The translations under genes were made by a program, and so were the position numbers. Below the pieces are notes generated by a model. That model saw nothing but the letters and a program-made list of their open reading frames with translations, was not told where the DNA came from and did not search any database. Below, one piece after another: positions 8,305 through 17,839 of a DNA stretch of 34,822 nucleotides (within the stretch, counting starts at the first letter, position 1; each line of letters starts with the position of its first letter). Source of the DNA: Chitinispirillaceae bacterium (lineage in GTDB: Bacteria; Fibrobacterota; Chitinivibrionia; Chitinivibrionales; Chitinispirillaceae); NCBI GenBank assembly GCA_016929595.1, contig JAFGIN010000201.1:1-34822 (forward strand), given 5' to 3'.

Positions 8305-8736
8305 TCACCCCCCAAACGGTAAAACCAGCTTCTGTCCGCTGTTGATCTGCTGTAAAAGAGCGAAGCGGTCGAAGACTCCCCAGTGCTCTACAATCCTGAA
8401 GTCGTGAAACCTGCACTCCTCGATAACATCGATGATGAAATATTTCCCTGCAGCTTCGATTCCCATAAAGTCTTTGACTTGTTTCCCTTCCATAATAAGC
8501 CGGGACCAGGTGCGGTCTTCGGTCTCCACCAGTTCGGAGATGGTGATATGCAGATCCGAAAAGGTCTCTCTCAAGGTTGTTATCCAGGTGGTAAGTCCTT
8601 CGATGGTGGGTGGATAGACTCCTTTCTGATGCTCCACAAAACGGGTAGCTACATACTCGGTAAGGGAGTCGAAAATACCCTCGTTGTAAATATGCTGAAT
8701 AAAGTTTCTGTAAACATCGCTGTTGGAGTTTATCAT
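8305..8736 (-). CDS. SnoaL-like (ester cyclase / NTF2-fold) protein
   Basis: This 143-residue soluble protein has the SnoaL-like pattern: an opening helix (VYRNFIQHIYNEGIFDSL), VATRFVEHQKGV, then TTLRETFSDLHITISELVET and a closing strand set, EHWGVFDRFALLQQI. SnoaL relatives include polyketide cyclases and many uncharacterised small-molecule-binding proteins with an alpha+beta barrel; no substrate can be inferred. ATG 8736 has a GAAAGGG site just upstream. It is a single gene, convergent with the activase fragment and about 215 bases downstream of the Omp85-like remnant in the same direction. Confidence 0.8.
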   Translation of the reverse strand: MINSNSDVYRNFIQHIYNEGIFDSLTEYVATRFVEHQKGVYPPTIEGLTTWITTLRETFSDLHITISELVETEDRTWSRLIMEGKQVKDFMGIEAAGKYFIIDVIEECRFHDFRIVEHWGVFDRFALLQQINSGQKLVLPFGG

Positions 8737-8951
8737 GTGACCCTTTCATAACAAATAAATCGGGTAAAATTGATCGTTATCTTTATGGGATGCAAAATGT
8801 AGACCGCTGATATGTGGCAAAGCTTTCAATTGTCGCTGGATTTAACGCACATATTTCGCAATTGCATGCTGTATGGGTTATCTCTTTCCAGCAAGTAGTT
8901 ATTAGCTCTCACAGGGGTGCAGCTTACGGAGCTTCCCGATAAACAGGTCTT

Positions 8952-10463
8952 TTACCAACCGGGTGCAATCAAAAGCCCAATGTCCCAGGACTTGTCGGAT
9001 CTTTGAAAAGGGTACGCCAGATAAAATTGAAATACCAGAAGATTGAGGAGACCGATCCTGAGTGCTCCTCCAGTACTGAAAACGGGGGTGCGCTCGCCAT
9101 TTGATCCTGAGAAATCAAATTGCGGAAGGTTCTGGCTTGTCCAGGCTACCCCGGCATCGAAAAAGGGTGCAATCTCTACGGGCAGAAATGGAAAGGGGAA
9201 AATTGCAAGCGGTTCAGGACCAATGAGGGGGATACGGAATTCAACATTGGCCACTGCCAATCTGGAGCCAATGAGGCGGTTGAAATCAGGGCAGCCTTGA
9301 AAGTTATTGGCAGCAGAGCAGTTCGTAAGATCGAATGAGAAATAGGAATAACCCCGCACCAGTGCCTGATTTCCCAGAAAAAGGAAAGAGAGTCGATCAT
9401 TATCGGAATCACCGAAATATCTTCCATACTGATAAAGGCGGTAGGCCAAAGTAAATGGACGAAGAAACAGGTACTGACGATAATCTGCCAGTGCGGAAAT
9501 AAAATTTAAAGAACCCAGAGTTGGTTGCACCTCAGACCGGTATCGTCGCCCCCTGATTGGAGATTTCAACCCAAAAAATGAAAAGTCTCCGACAAATGCA
9601 CCTGCAGTACTGAAGATGTTCAGTCCCGATGGATCATCTACAGGTATAGAGGTTCTTTCCAGTATCTGATTACCATTACCGGAGACGACCTCCCCTGAGT
9701 AGTTGTAATAAATTCTGGAGTATGATGTTGCAGCTTCAATACGGCGGTTTAAAGAGAGTGGATATTCAACCTGGAAGCGAAACTGGTCCTGAAATGTCCG
9801 CTTTTGAACGAGAGTTGAAGTTGAGACCAGCGTACTATTTCCATCAATAGTCATCGTATCGGTTCCGGAAGTAGTCTCGGTGATACGTGATGGTATATGG
9901 CTGAAACTTACCCCCCAGTTCAGCCGGGCATCGCGGTTGAGATAAAAGAGTTCGCCTGCAATATCAAGCCATCCCCCGGAGATCTGAACCCCTGCCCCGG
10001 TGAGATAGTTTCCCAGAAGATTGCTGAATACGACTAAAGCTCCACCGCCGACACCAACTCCATAAGGAGATCCCTGGATACCACCGTAGAACTGACCAAT
10101 ATTATACAAACGCAATCGTGGTTGATAATCGGTGACCAGCATGGAGTCAACTTCAGGAATTGCAAGGTTTTTGAGGTAGTTCAGGACTGTCTGGTCCGCC
10201 CTTTTCTGAGGTGGGAGACTGACATTTGCGATATACTCATCATACCGCGCAGTAAATGGTTCTCCCGGTCCGGTTTGAAATAGCCTGATCTGGTAATCGG
10301 ATTTTGAGAAAACGGTTGCGGCTATGATTCCCGATCTGGAGAGAGAAATGGACGGGGACAACTGGGTGAGACCTGAGATGCCTGTAGCAACATTGGTTAC
10401 GCGAAAATACTCTCCGGTTTCTGTGGTCCTCCGGTATACATTGGGTACTCCATCGGGTATTGG
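8952..10463 (-). pseudogene. 5'-truncated TolB-like beta-propeller/Omp85-like outer-membrane protein
   Basis: About 500 residues remain. The first 35 or so (from DGVPNVYRRTTETGEYFRVT) look like the last blade of a PD40/TolB-like propeller. The rest resembles an outer-membrane barrel of the surface antigen/Omp85 type: LGNQALVRGYSYFSFD, GSRLAVANVEFRIPLIGPEP and a final strand ending IGLLIAPGW with a terminal aromatic residue. Intact proteins of this architecture are near 1000 residues with a signal peptide. Here a stop (10464-10466) sits directly before the surviving blade and no signal peptide is found. The only start available is a TTG at 10361. A shortened protein without an export signal would not reach the outer membrane. 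Confidence 0.65.
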
Positions 10464-10466
10464 TCA

Positions 10467-10908
10467 GTCTTACTCTGCGCGAACAGAGTGCCGGATGTGG
10501 TGTATATAGTATGCTCATTAAAAAAAATTACATTTGCACAATTATTCTTCCAATCATTCCAGCCCATTTCATGCGGGACACAGAAATCATCAAATGGATG
10601 GATCAGAACGGGAGAAACGAGCCGTTTTGCTTTTCCAGTTTTCCGCAGGCAACCGGAATGGTTATGTGCGCAGGCACTCCTTCGAGCGATTTCACTGACA
10701 GGGGAATCTGCTCTTGATCAGAAATGCCGTGCAGGTAGACAACTCTTTTTTTATCAAGGAACAGTGAATTATCCAATCCCTTCTGCAGAATTCGAACCAA
10801 CGGATTCTCTTTCTGGTTATGGATGGACCGGGGGAATTGCCGCGGCAAAAAGACGAACTCACTGAGTCGCGATAGAGAGAAAAATAGCTGCGTTCTCCTG
10901 AATCAAAA
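10467..10908. other. stretch without a recognisable gene
   Basis: Several frames of 80-125 codons cross this stretch on both strands, but none has known motifs, a convincing start or a consistent product. It separates the truncated barrel gene from the DUF389 gene and is probably left over from the deletion that removed the barrel gene's 5' half. Confidence 0.4.
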
Positions 10909-11538
10909 CTAACGATCATTCTCGCTGAAGAAATTAAACACAATGAACCCCATAAACACTATCATACCTGTATTAATCGCAAGCATAACCAGTCCGCCCT
11001 TTACACTTTCCCAATCACCGGTAATTGCCGCTATCCCGGCACCAGCTACTGTTGGCACAAGAGCAATCGAGGCAACTACTCCGACTAGTGTATCCTGTTT
11101 GTTATGAGACACTGCTATAGCTCCTGCAGTGCCTGCAGCAAAGGCTGCAACAACACTATACCAGCCGGTAGTTACCCTTTCAGTAAGCATTTGTGAAAGA
11201 ATCAGGTTAGGATTTATTCCGGTAATAAGCAGCAACCAGGTTGTAACCATTGTGCAGAAAAGGGCAATTATAAGTCCGACGGTGACAATCATGAAACCTT
11301 TTACTACAGAGTTGAACTGTTTATTTGCTATCCCGATAGCTATCAGGATAAGTGGTGGCATGACAGGTGCGATTACCATCGAACCGATCAGTATGGGGAT
11401 TGAATTTGTCAGAAATGCTACTGCCGCCAGTGTACCGGATACGGCCATAAGGATAATATATGTTTGATTTAATTTAGCTTGAGGTTCAATATCGCCCTGA
11501 AAGTTTTGCTTGTTTTGTTTGCGACCATCTCTGGACAT
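10909..11538 (-). CDS. DUF389-family membrane protein
   Basis: This 209-residue inner-membrane protein has about six hydrophobic segments. The family-typical stretches are LTNSIPILIGSMVIAPVMPP, near the first membrane pair, and GTAGAIAVSHNKQDTLVGVV followed by ASIALVPTVAGAGIA. DUF389 (TIGR00341-like) proteins are widespread and uncharacterised, and many carry an extra N-terminal domain that is absent here. ATG 11538 has AGAGG 7 bases upstream. It is the last gene of a minus-strand run, 26 bases after the PRC-barrel gene, so it is probably co-transcribed with it. Confidence 0.85.
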   Translation of the reverse strand: MSRDGRKQNKQNFQGDIEPQAKLNQTYIILMAVSGTLAAVAFLTNSIPILIGSMVIAPVMPPLILIAIGIANKQFNSVVKGFMIVTVGLIIALFCTMVTTWLLLITGINPNLILSQMLTERVTTGWYSVVAAFAAGTAGAIAVSHNKQDTLVGVVASIALVPTVAGAGIAAITGDWESVKGGLVMLAINTGMIVFMGFIVFNFFSENDR

Positions 11539-11564
11539 GTAAACCTCTTGCTAACAACATCCTA

Positions 11565-12347
11565 TTACCAGTTGTACGGTTTATGATAATAATCAAATAA
11601 TCTGGATTCAAACTCACGTGAGATCGGCATTCCGGACTCATAGCGCGGGCCTTGCTCAATAATAGTGGGATTGATATCGAAGTAGGTCCTGTTTGTTCGC
11701 CATTCAATTTTTTGAGACCATTGCGAAGCCAGAATTATTTTCTTTCTGGACAAAATGGATCCTGTTTCTAAAATGATAAAACGTAATATCCATTTCTCAT
11801 CATCAAAAAGAAAATCTTTTACACTGCCCATTTCCATATCCTGCGCCACTACTGTGTAGCCGGTAACCTCTTTAGTACTGCGTAAACAGCTTTTCTGAGG
11901 TTCGCACTCTCTTTCCATATCCTGTTTTCTGCTTTTTTCATTATATCGTTCAATATCATCAGGTGCATTCTGGTTTACATTGCTTCCCGGGTAGAGATCG
12001 GTGCCAAATTTTGAGGCATAATTGGGATCATCCCAATAATAGGGCCATCTGTAGTGAGTATGTATCTCCTGCTCTTTTTGGCGTGAAACAGGTTGTTCGG
12101 TATCGATATCCGGGCTTCTTCGTAATTGAGCTGCTGTAATGTTTACAAGCACTCCATCCGGTCCGATAGATTGAACGGCCAGAGGGGAGAGTAACTTTCT
12201 TTCTTTTGAGAGCAGCGATCCCGTTACAATAACTATATAGCGGATTGCCCAGTTATTATTATCAAAATAAAACTGTTCTATTTTCCCGGAGATATCATCG
12301 CTTGTCCGTATTACAACATCTTTCATCATTTCGGTACTTCTGTACAT
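11565..12347 (-). CDS. double PRC-barrel domain protein
   Basis: This 260-residue protein has two PRC-barrel halves. The first (about residues 7-75) has VVIRTSDDISGKIEQFYFDN and AIRYIVIVTGSLLSKERKLL. The second (about 163-230) has MGSVKDFLFDDEKWILRFII and TGSILSRKKIILASQW. A charged, proline- and tyrosine-rich linker joins them, and the tail (SREFESRLFDYYHKPYNW) is shared with a second, mostly deleted gene at 13103. PRC-barrels occur in photosynthetic reaction centres, RimM and stress-induced sporulation-type proteins. The function here is unknown, and the protein is probably cytoplasmic. ATG 12347 has AGGGAGA at good spacing, and CPBP ends 14 bases upstream. Confidence 0.85.
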   Translation of the reverse strand: MYRSTEMMKDVVIRTSDDISGKIEQFYFDNNNWAIRYIVIVTGSLLSKERKLLSPLAVQSIGPDGVLVNITAAQLRRSPDIDTEQPVSRQKEQEIHTHYRWPYYWDDPNYASKFGTDLYPGSNVNQNAPDDIERYNEKSRKQDMERECEPQKSCLRSTKEVTGYTVVAQDMEMGSVKDFLFDDEKWILRFIILETGSILSRKKIILASQWSQKIEWRTNRTYFDINPTIIEQGPRYESGMPISREFESRLFDYYHKPYNW

Positions 12348-12361
12348 TTTATTCTCCCTGA

Positions 12362-13084
12362 TTATTTTTTATCAAACAAAGGCAGAACTACAATTGCGAT
12401 AAAATTCTGAAGAAAATGGATCACTATCGGCGAAATTAAACTCTGTCGCCACACATAGATCAACCCTAATACAAAACCGATTGCTCCGACAGTAATTACT
12501 CCTGAGCTCCCCTCATATCCGTGACCAAGTGCAAAAATGACCGATGATAGTATGAGTGCTGCAGTCCGGTTTTTAGTTATCTGAGTAAACCGGAGGATCA
12601 GATACCCTCTGAAGAGTGTCTCTTCACTGAAAGCTACAATGATTACCAGAATAGTTGCAAGAGACATTTCAAACACTCCTGATGCTGCAAGAAACGAGGG
12701 GACAGGAGTACGTGGTGAAGAGAACCCTGACTGCTGAAGAATGGATTGCAGAAGAGCTGCACCATAGAAAATGGGAACTATTAATAGGACACCCCAGATA
12801 ATTTCACCCGGGTAGTTTTTAGAGGTCCATCCCAGTCGACTGAACGGTTCACGATCCCGCCATGAAAGGAACAGGACCAGGAAGAGAAGCCCAAGGTCCC
12901 GGAAAATTGTCGATAGTGCAACTAACACGAATGGGATATTGCCACTACGTAAGCCAAAAAAGGAGAGGAACATCGAGGGGACAATTAAAAAAAGGATGAC
13001 AGTAATCTCGATGATTCGTTCTTTGCGGGGAGGCGGTTCTCCTGTTTCGGAATTGATTTCGGTATAAGGAAACTGCTGCGACAT
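12362..13084 (-). CDS. CPBP-family intramembrane metalloprotease
   Basis: This 240-residue polytopic protein belongs to the CAAX prenyl protease/bacteriocin-processing (Abi, CPBP) family. The expected motifs are all present: EE-x3-R (E154, E155, R159 in FSEETLFRGYLILRF), H188 in FALGHGYEG, and H223/N227 in SPIVIHFLQNFI, all in or near membrane helices. It should be a zinc-type glutamate protease in the inner membrane, but its substrate is unknown. ATG 13084 has AAAGGA upstream. It lies in a minus-strand run with HtrA, a broken M50 protease and PRC-barrel genes, which suggests a role in envelope maintenance or stress. Confidence 0.9.
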   Translation of the reverse strand: MSQQFPYTEINSETGEPPPRKERIIEITVILFLIVPSMFLSFFGLRSGNIPFVLVALSTIFRDLGLLFLVLFLSWRDREPFSRLGWTSKNYPGEIIWGVLLIVPIFYGAALLQSILQQSGFSSPRTPVPSFLAASGVFEMSLATILVIIVAFSEETLFRGYLILRFTQITKNRTAALILSSVIFALGHGYEGSSGVITVGAIGFVLGLIYVWRQSLISPIVIHFLQNFIAIVVLPLFDKK

Positions 13085-13102
13085 CTGCCAATCCTTTGGA
13101 AG

Positions 13103-13172
13103 CTAATCTTTGATCCAGTAGTACGGCTTGTGATAATAATCGAACAATCGGGTCTCATATTCGCGTGAGATC
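13103..13172 (-). pseudogene. C-terminal tail of a second PRC-barrel protein
   Basis: Read on the minus strand this gives SREYETRLFDYYHKPYYW and a stop at 13103-13105. It is nearly the same as the tail of the intact PRC-barrel gene (SREFESRLFDYYHKPYNW), so a paralogous gene once ended here. All but about 22 codons are missing, and the upstream side joins directly to the start of an M50 protease. Confidence 0.8.
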
Positions 13173-13340
13173 GATAACACCCATAACCCAATAGATCGTG
13201 GAAGAAAGGCCCGGAAGATAGTATGGGAAAACACCTGAAGCAAGCGACCATGTGATAAGGAAAAAGAGGATCAGCCAGCTCAAATCGATACTGACCTGGA
13301 AACCCGCTAATTTAAAAAGCCGGATAGATTTGCCGAACAT
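13173..13340 (-). pseudogene. N-terminal fragment of an M50-type site-2 protease
   Basis: The frame begins MFGKSIRLFKLAGFQVSIDL, continues SWLILFFLITWSLASGVFP and ends YWVMGVI, which is the familiar start of SpoIVFB/YwhC-like membrane metalloproteases. ATG 13340 keeps a GGAG site (5-base spacer). The protein is cut exactly before the HExxH catalytic segment that should follow GVI within about 15 residues, and the sequence passes into the tail of a PRC-barrel gene. The frame ends at 13155 after 61 codons. It is inactive. Confidence 0.8.
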
Positions 13341-13381
13341 AAAAACTCCAGTTTAGATGAACCAGGCTCCGATAATGCCAA

Positions 13382-14875
13382 TCACACCGTAAATGATATG
13401 AAGAACCGGTTACCACCTCTGTTAATCTGAAATGCCACAGTCACCCCTTGTTTTACGCCTCGCAGAAATTTACGGTAGTCATTCAAGGATTTGATATTTG
13501 TCCAGTTTTTTCCTTCGACTTTTACTCTGGTAATGACATCACCGGGACGCAGTCCCGTACGTGCATCAGTAATCTCAGGAGCGACTGTTGTGACCACCAC
13601 CCCGGAAACATCGGAGGATAGACCCAGACGGCTTCGCAATTGCGGAGTGAGAGCATCCACACCGATTCCCAATCTATTCTCCACATCTCCCCTATTGGGG
13701 CGTGACTGTTGCCCGGATTCTGTTCCTCCAACTACCTGAGACGTGCGCTTTGCAACCTGTACCTGAACTGACACTTCTTTTCCATCTCTGAGAAGGGTAA
13801 ACGGAACCCGGGTTCCCGGTTGGATCGAGGCAATTTTATTGATCAATTCATTGGAATTCGTGATTTTTTCGCCGGCAACAGAAATAATAACATCTCCCGC
13901 TTGAATACCTGCTTTAGCTGCAGGTTGATTTTGAACAACATCGCCAACAAGCACGCCCCCAGTCGTTTTAATCCCAAGCGCATTTTTCATTTCGGGGGTA
14001 ATGTCCTGAACGGTAATCCCGATCCATCCCCTGATAACCTCCCCTTCATAGATCAGGTCCTCCATTACCTGGCGGGCCAGATTTATCGGAATGGCAAAGC
14101 CGATTCCCATGAATCCTCCGGTTTGTGAGAAGATCAATGTATTGATCCCCACCACAGCTCCGGCATAATTAACAAGCGCACCTCCGGAGTTTCCCGGGTT
14201 GATTGCTGCATCAGTTTGAATAAAATTCTGATAGGTAAGTTCCTGACCGACTCTGCGCCCAAGTGCGGAAACGATTCCTGAAGTAATGGTTGATGTCAAG
14301 CTGAAAGGATTACCGATTGCTGCTACCAGATCCCCCACCCGAAGGCTGTCGGAATTACCCAGATATGCAACCGGAAGATCGTTGGGGATAGTGCCGGATA
14401 TTTTTACAACGGCGACATCGCTTGCTGAATCGGAACCGGTAATTTCACCTTTGAAAATTCTGTCATCAGACAGGCGGATCTCTATTTCCTCTGCACCAGC
14501 AACAACATGATAGTTTGTGAGAATATACCCTGATCCGGAAACAATGACGCCCGAACCTAAACCCTGCATACGCCGTTCACGCTTTTCCGGTGGTGGAGCA
14601 TCGGACGGAGGGCCGAAGAAACGGTAAAAAGGGTTACGGTAAAAGAGAACGGTATCGATACGAGTCGGAATAATAGAAACAACAGAGGGAACAACTTCCT
14701 GTGCAATTTTAAAATAAAGATCGCGGACAGCTGCGATATTCTGTTCCTCATATTCGATTGGCGGTTGTTCTCTTCCGAATGTTATGCTTCCTTTCTGAGG
14801 GCGATTCTGGGAAAGAGGTGTACACACATAGAGGCTGAATATGGAAATGATCCATAATGGAAACTTACTTTTCAT
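13382..14875 (-). CDS. HtrA/Deg-family periplasmic serine protease
   Basis: This 497-residue protein has a signal segment (FPLWIISIFSLYVCTPL). The chymotrypsin-like domain carries the complete triad H123 (ILTNYHVVAG), D153 (SASDVAVVKI) and S230 (NPGNSGGAL). Two PDZ domains follow (about residues 270-370 and 405-495), each with a GIQAGDVI or GLRPGDVI-type loop. It should degrade or refold damaged envelope proteins. ATG 14875 is preferred to the upstream ATG at 14902 because AGGGAGA lies about 8 bases before it and a signal peptide then begins properly. It may be the stress protease of the minus-strand membrane cluster. Confidence 0.93.
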   Translation of the reverse strand: MKSKFPLWIISIFSLYVCTPLSQNRPQKGSITFGREQPPIEYEEQNIAAVRDLYFKIAQEVVPSVVSIIPTRIDTVLFYRNPFYRFFGPPSDAPPPEKRERRMQGLGSGVIVSGSGYILTNYHVVAGAEEIEIRLSDDRIFKGEITGSDSASDVAVVKISGTIPNDLPVAYLGNSDSLRVGDLVAAIGNPFSLTSTITSGIVSALGRRVGQELTYQNFIQTDAAINPGNSGGALVNYAGAVVGINTLIFSQTGGFMGIGFAIPINLARQVMEDLIYEGEVIRGWIGITVQDITPEMKNALGIKTTGGVLVGDVVQNQPAAKAGIQAGDVIISVAGEKITNSNELINKIASIQPGTRVPFTLLRDGKEVSVQVQVAKRTSQVVGGTESGQQSRPNRGDVENRLGIGVDALTPQLRSRLGLSSDVSGVVVTTVAPEITDARTGLRPGDVITRVKVEGKNWTNIKSLNDYRKFLRGVKQGVTVAFQINRGGNRFFISFTV

Positions 14876-15009
14876 ATGATTTATCTCCCTAATGTTAATC
14901 AAGTATGTACAATTATATGCAGATAATTACATTAAAATGTGCAAAAGATGTACCTTCGGAAAACGGATATACATTTAATTTTTCGAACCGGAGGGTGCCA
15001 GCAACAATG

Positions 15010-17817
15010 CTATTTCTGATTTTCAAACAGATTCATCAATTGTTCCAGACGGGCTCCTGCTTCAGAATAGTTACCTTGATTGACAAGTTCTCTGAACTCC
15101 TGCATCAGTTTTCCTGCCTTTTGTGTATCACCCCCTGTTTCCGGACCAGGCACTCCCGGCTCCGTGACCTCCCCGACAAATCCTTCTCTGGTAGCAAGAA
15201 GCTCCAGGGCCTGCTCAAAACGTTCTGCCCATATGACGTGTTCCTGGTCTGCAAGAATTATCCGTTTTATCTCAGGTAAACGAGCATCGTTTGCCTGAAT
15301 CAGTACCGGTTCTGCATACATGACAAAAAGGGAATCGCGATGGAACAGTGGTATTACCAATAAATTGCCACGGATAACTTCCGAACCCTGCTGCCCCCAC
15401 AGGGTTATCGATTGAGACATGATTGTATTCTGATCGATACGTGCTTCAATTTGTCGTGGGCCGAAGACTTCGACCCCCTTGGGAATTGGGTACACTGTCA
15501 TATCGCCGTAATGAGGAATATCTGAATGGCCGGCTATCCACCCATTCATCACATTTTTATTCCGGGGTGTGAAGGGAACTATCAGTGCAAACTCTATGGA
15601 GTCCCGGCCGGAAAATTCAATCATTACATAATAAGGAGATATCGGCTGGAACTCTCCACGATATCGTTCTGTTGCGTATTCCCATAGATCTTCACGCTGA
15701 TAGAAGGTTTCAGGGTTAACCATATGGTAGGCAGCATACATTTCGGATTGTATGGTGAAAAAATCGGTTGGATATCGAATATGCTTTTTGAGATCTTCGG
15801 GCATCTCATTAAAGTTTTTAAACAGATCAGGAAAAATCCGTTGATACGTTGAGATGATAACATCGCTGCTATCGATAATGTATGGATCGACGGTGCCATC
15901 GTAAGCGTCAATTACCACTTTTACCGGGTTACGAATGTAATTATTTCCATGAAAATGGTTCAGCAGTCCCTGATATGGCTGAGAGTATGGATACATACTG
16001 GAAGTTGTGTAGGAATCCAGTATCCATACGATCCGGCCATTATCGGTAATGACGGGATAAGGATCTCTGTCGAATTGAAGAAATGGCATAATCGCCTGTG
16101 CCCTCTCCCTGATCGAACGACGGAAGAGGATTTTTGATTTGTCGGTAAAATACCCCGAAATCAGCAACTTATAGTCATCAAAGCGTAACGTATACAGGAA
16201 TTTATTGATAAATGAACCGATAGAGACACCCCCTTTTCCACTATAGGAGTTATACTCCACCTGATCACCGATCGGATAATCAAACTCAAGTTCGGTGGTA
16301 TTGACATAAACAAAATTGTCGGTAAGCTCTCCGTAATAAATTCTTGGCTGATTGATAGTCACCGATTTTACCGATGATTGGGGAGGTATACCTCTGATGA
16401 GCAATCGTGGTTGTCCTTGTGATAAAATATCATGGGCCGGAAGAAGTACTGCACCAAAACCATGCGTATACTTCAAATGAAGGCTGACCCAGTTTTTTGA
16501 TCTCGGGTCAAGATCTTCCTGTGAGAGTTCACGCACCGCCAGCATTACCTGACGATATTCACCATCGAGATTATATCGATCGATATCGACATCATTGAAC
16601 CGATAGTAGAGCCGTATCTCCTGTTGCTGTCGTAAATTTTCCAGTAATGCCCGCCAATCCCACAGCCGCACATTCATAAGCGTAGATTCGTTATCTTTAA
16701 TAACGGATGTAGTGATATTCCGTCCAATGCGGTAAAGTTCTTCTTCAACCCGCTCTTGTGTAATGCTGTATCCGCTTCTGGTAAAAGTAATATTATTTAC
16801 AAGATACGGCTTTTCGAGGGTGATTTCATTGGGGCTTACATATAGAAATTGGACTAAATTAGGAATAAGCCACAACAACAGAACCATGAGAACTACAATG
16901 GTAACAGGATAGATGGCAACACGCGGATTGATTGAACGATCTGGTATGAAAATAAAATGCTTACGGAACGGTTTGGAAAACGAGCCAATAAAGAGCATTA
17001 TAGCAAACAGCGCCAGTATACCCGCGATGATTGCGTTTGCATAGATACCCACATGGGCATCAGTGTATCCGGCACCTACAACTGCAGTGGCATTTCCATA
17101 CAGAAGATAGTAGATCTGAAGATAAAAATACCAGGCAGCAACAAGACAGAGCAGTGAGGTTAAAAATAAAAAGTGACCGGCAAATTCACTTATTGTAAAT
17201 CTGATCTCATCGGGAGAATCCATTTTTGAATAGCGTGAAAAAAGGAAAAAACCTGGAATCGTATACGCAGCAAGCAATCCGGAAATGAACCACCCGATGA
17301 ATGCAGAATATAAAGGAAGCGAAAAGAGATAAAAAGAGATGGAACGGCCCAGGATAGGTTCTTCAAGAGGAGAACGCACTTGATTGATAAAAAGCAGTAC
17401 CTCGTTCCACAGACTGGCAGGCCAGAATCCGAAAAAGAAAGAGATGATAAGGATCCCATACAACCCGTAGCCCCGCCCTCTGATACCCAACCTTGAACGG
17501 AGAATCGCATAGTTTGTATATAAAAACAGGGCAATAATTCCGGACCCGCCTATAAAGAGAAATAATCTGGCAAAAAATACGGTCCAGAAGCGGCCTGTGT
17601 AGCCAAGGTTAGCAAACCAGAAGTATTCTGTTATAAAATTCAGAAATATATTGAATAAAACAACTATCAGAATACCTGTAAGGAGAATAGCTATTTCTGC
17701 ATGAAGACTTTTTTTTCGTTGCGATACATACTGATTGTTTTTTACATTACGCAATGATCGCAGCAGTGGGATAGAGAAAAGCAGGAGAATGAGAATGCTT
17801 AGAACAAAAAGCAGCAT
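15010..17817 (-). CDS. UPF0182-family large membrane protein
   Basis: This 935-residue protein has about seven transmembrane helices in the first 330 residues (starting MLLFVLSILILLLFSIPLL). A very large extracytoplasmic region follows, with the family's recognisable stretches such as LHLKYTHGFGAVLLPAHDI, IRYPTDFFTIQSEMYAAYHM and RGNLLVIPLFHRDSLFVMYA. A short C-terminal tail (GVPGPETGGDTQKAGKLMQE) follows a proline/glycine-rich link. The function of UPF0182 proteins is unknown. ATG 17817 has AGGAG at 7 bases. It is co-directional with the small secreted protein 22 bases upstream and with the HtrA gene about 135 bases downstream. Confidence 0.95.
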   Translation of the reverse strand: MLLFVLSILILLLFSIPLLRSLRNVKNNQYVSQRKKSLHAEIAILLTGILIVVLFNIFLNFITEYFWFANLGYTGRFWTVFFARLFLFIGGSGIIALFLYTNYAILRSRLGIRGRGYGLYGILIISFFFGFWPASLWNEVLLFINQVRSPLEEPILGRSISFYLFSLPLYSAFIGWFISGLLAAYTIPGFFLFSRYSKMDSPDEIRFTISEFAGHFLFLTSLLCLVAAWYFYLQIYYLLYGNATAVVGAGYTDAHVGIYANAIIAGILALFAIMLFIGSFSKPFRKHFIFIPDRSINPRVAIYPVTIVVLMVLLLWLIPNLVQFLYVSPNEITLEKPYLVNNITFTRSGYSITQERVEEELYRIGRNITTSVIKDNESTLMNVRLWDWRALLENLRQQQEIRLYYRFNDVDIDRYNLDGEYRQVMLAVRELSQEDLDPRSKNWVSLHLKYTHGFGAVLLPAHDILSQGQPRLLIRGIPPQSSVKSVTINQPRIYYGELTDNFVYVNTTELEFDYPIGDQVEYNSYSGKGGVSIGSFINKFLYTLRFDDYKLLISGYFTDKSKILFRRSIRERAQAIMPFLQFDRDPYPVITDNGRIVWILDSYTTSSMYPYSQPYQGLLNHFHGNNYIRNPVKVVIDAYDGTVDPYIIDSSDVIISTYQRIFPDLFKNFNEMPEDLKKHIRYPTDFFTIQSEMYAAYHMVNPETFYQREDLWEYATERYRGEFQPISPYYVMIEFSGRDSIEFALIVPFTPRNKNVMNGWIAGHSDIPHYGDMTVYPIPKGVEVFGPRQIEARIDQNTIMSQSITLWGQQGSEVIRGNLLVIPLFHRDSLFVMYAEPVLIQANDARLPEIKRIILADQEHVIWAERFEQALELLATREGFVGEVTEPGVPGPETGGDTQKAGKLMQEFRELVNQGNYSEAGARLEQLMNLFENQK

Positions 17818-17839
17818 TGTGTCTCCTGTTTACATTGAA

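Noticed and set aside
7985-8749. Minus-strand 254-codon open frame over the SnoaL-like gene
   Set aside because: The SnoaL-like frame in the same strand fits a known family; this longer frame has no motif and odd composition.
8952-10361. Omp85-like frame as an intact gene starting at TTG 10361
   Set aside because: The match continues upstream into a propeller blade and no signal peptide exists, so it is a truncated gene.
10775-10800. tRNA-like GGTTCGAATTC on the minus strand
   Set aside because: The T-arm does not pair well and no acceptor, D or anticodon arm can be found around it.
13330-13382. A short hydrophobic frame (YGVIGIIGAWFI) overlapping the HtrA stop
   Set aside because: It could be a relic of a small membrane protein, but it is only about 17 codons and fits no family with confidence.
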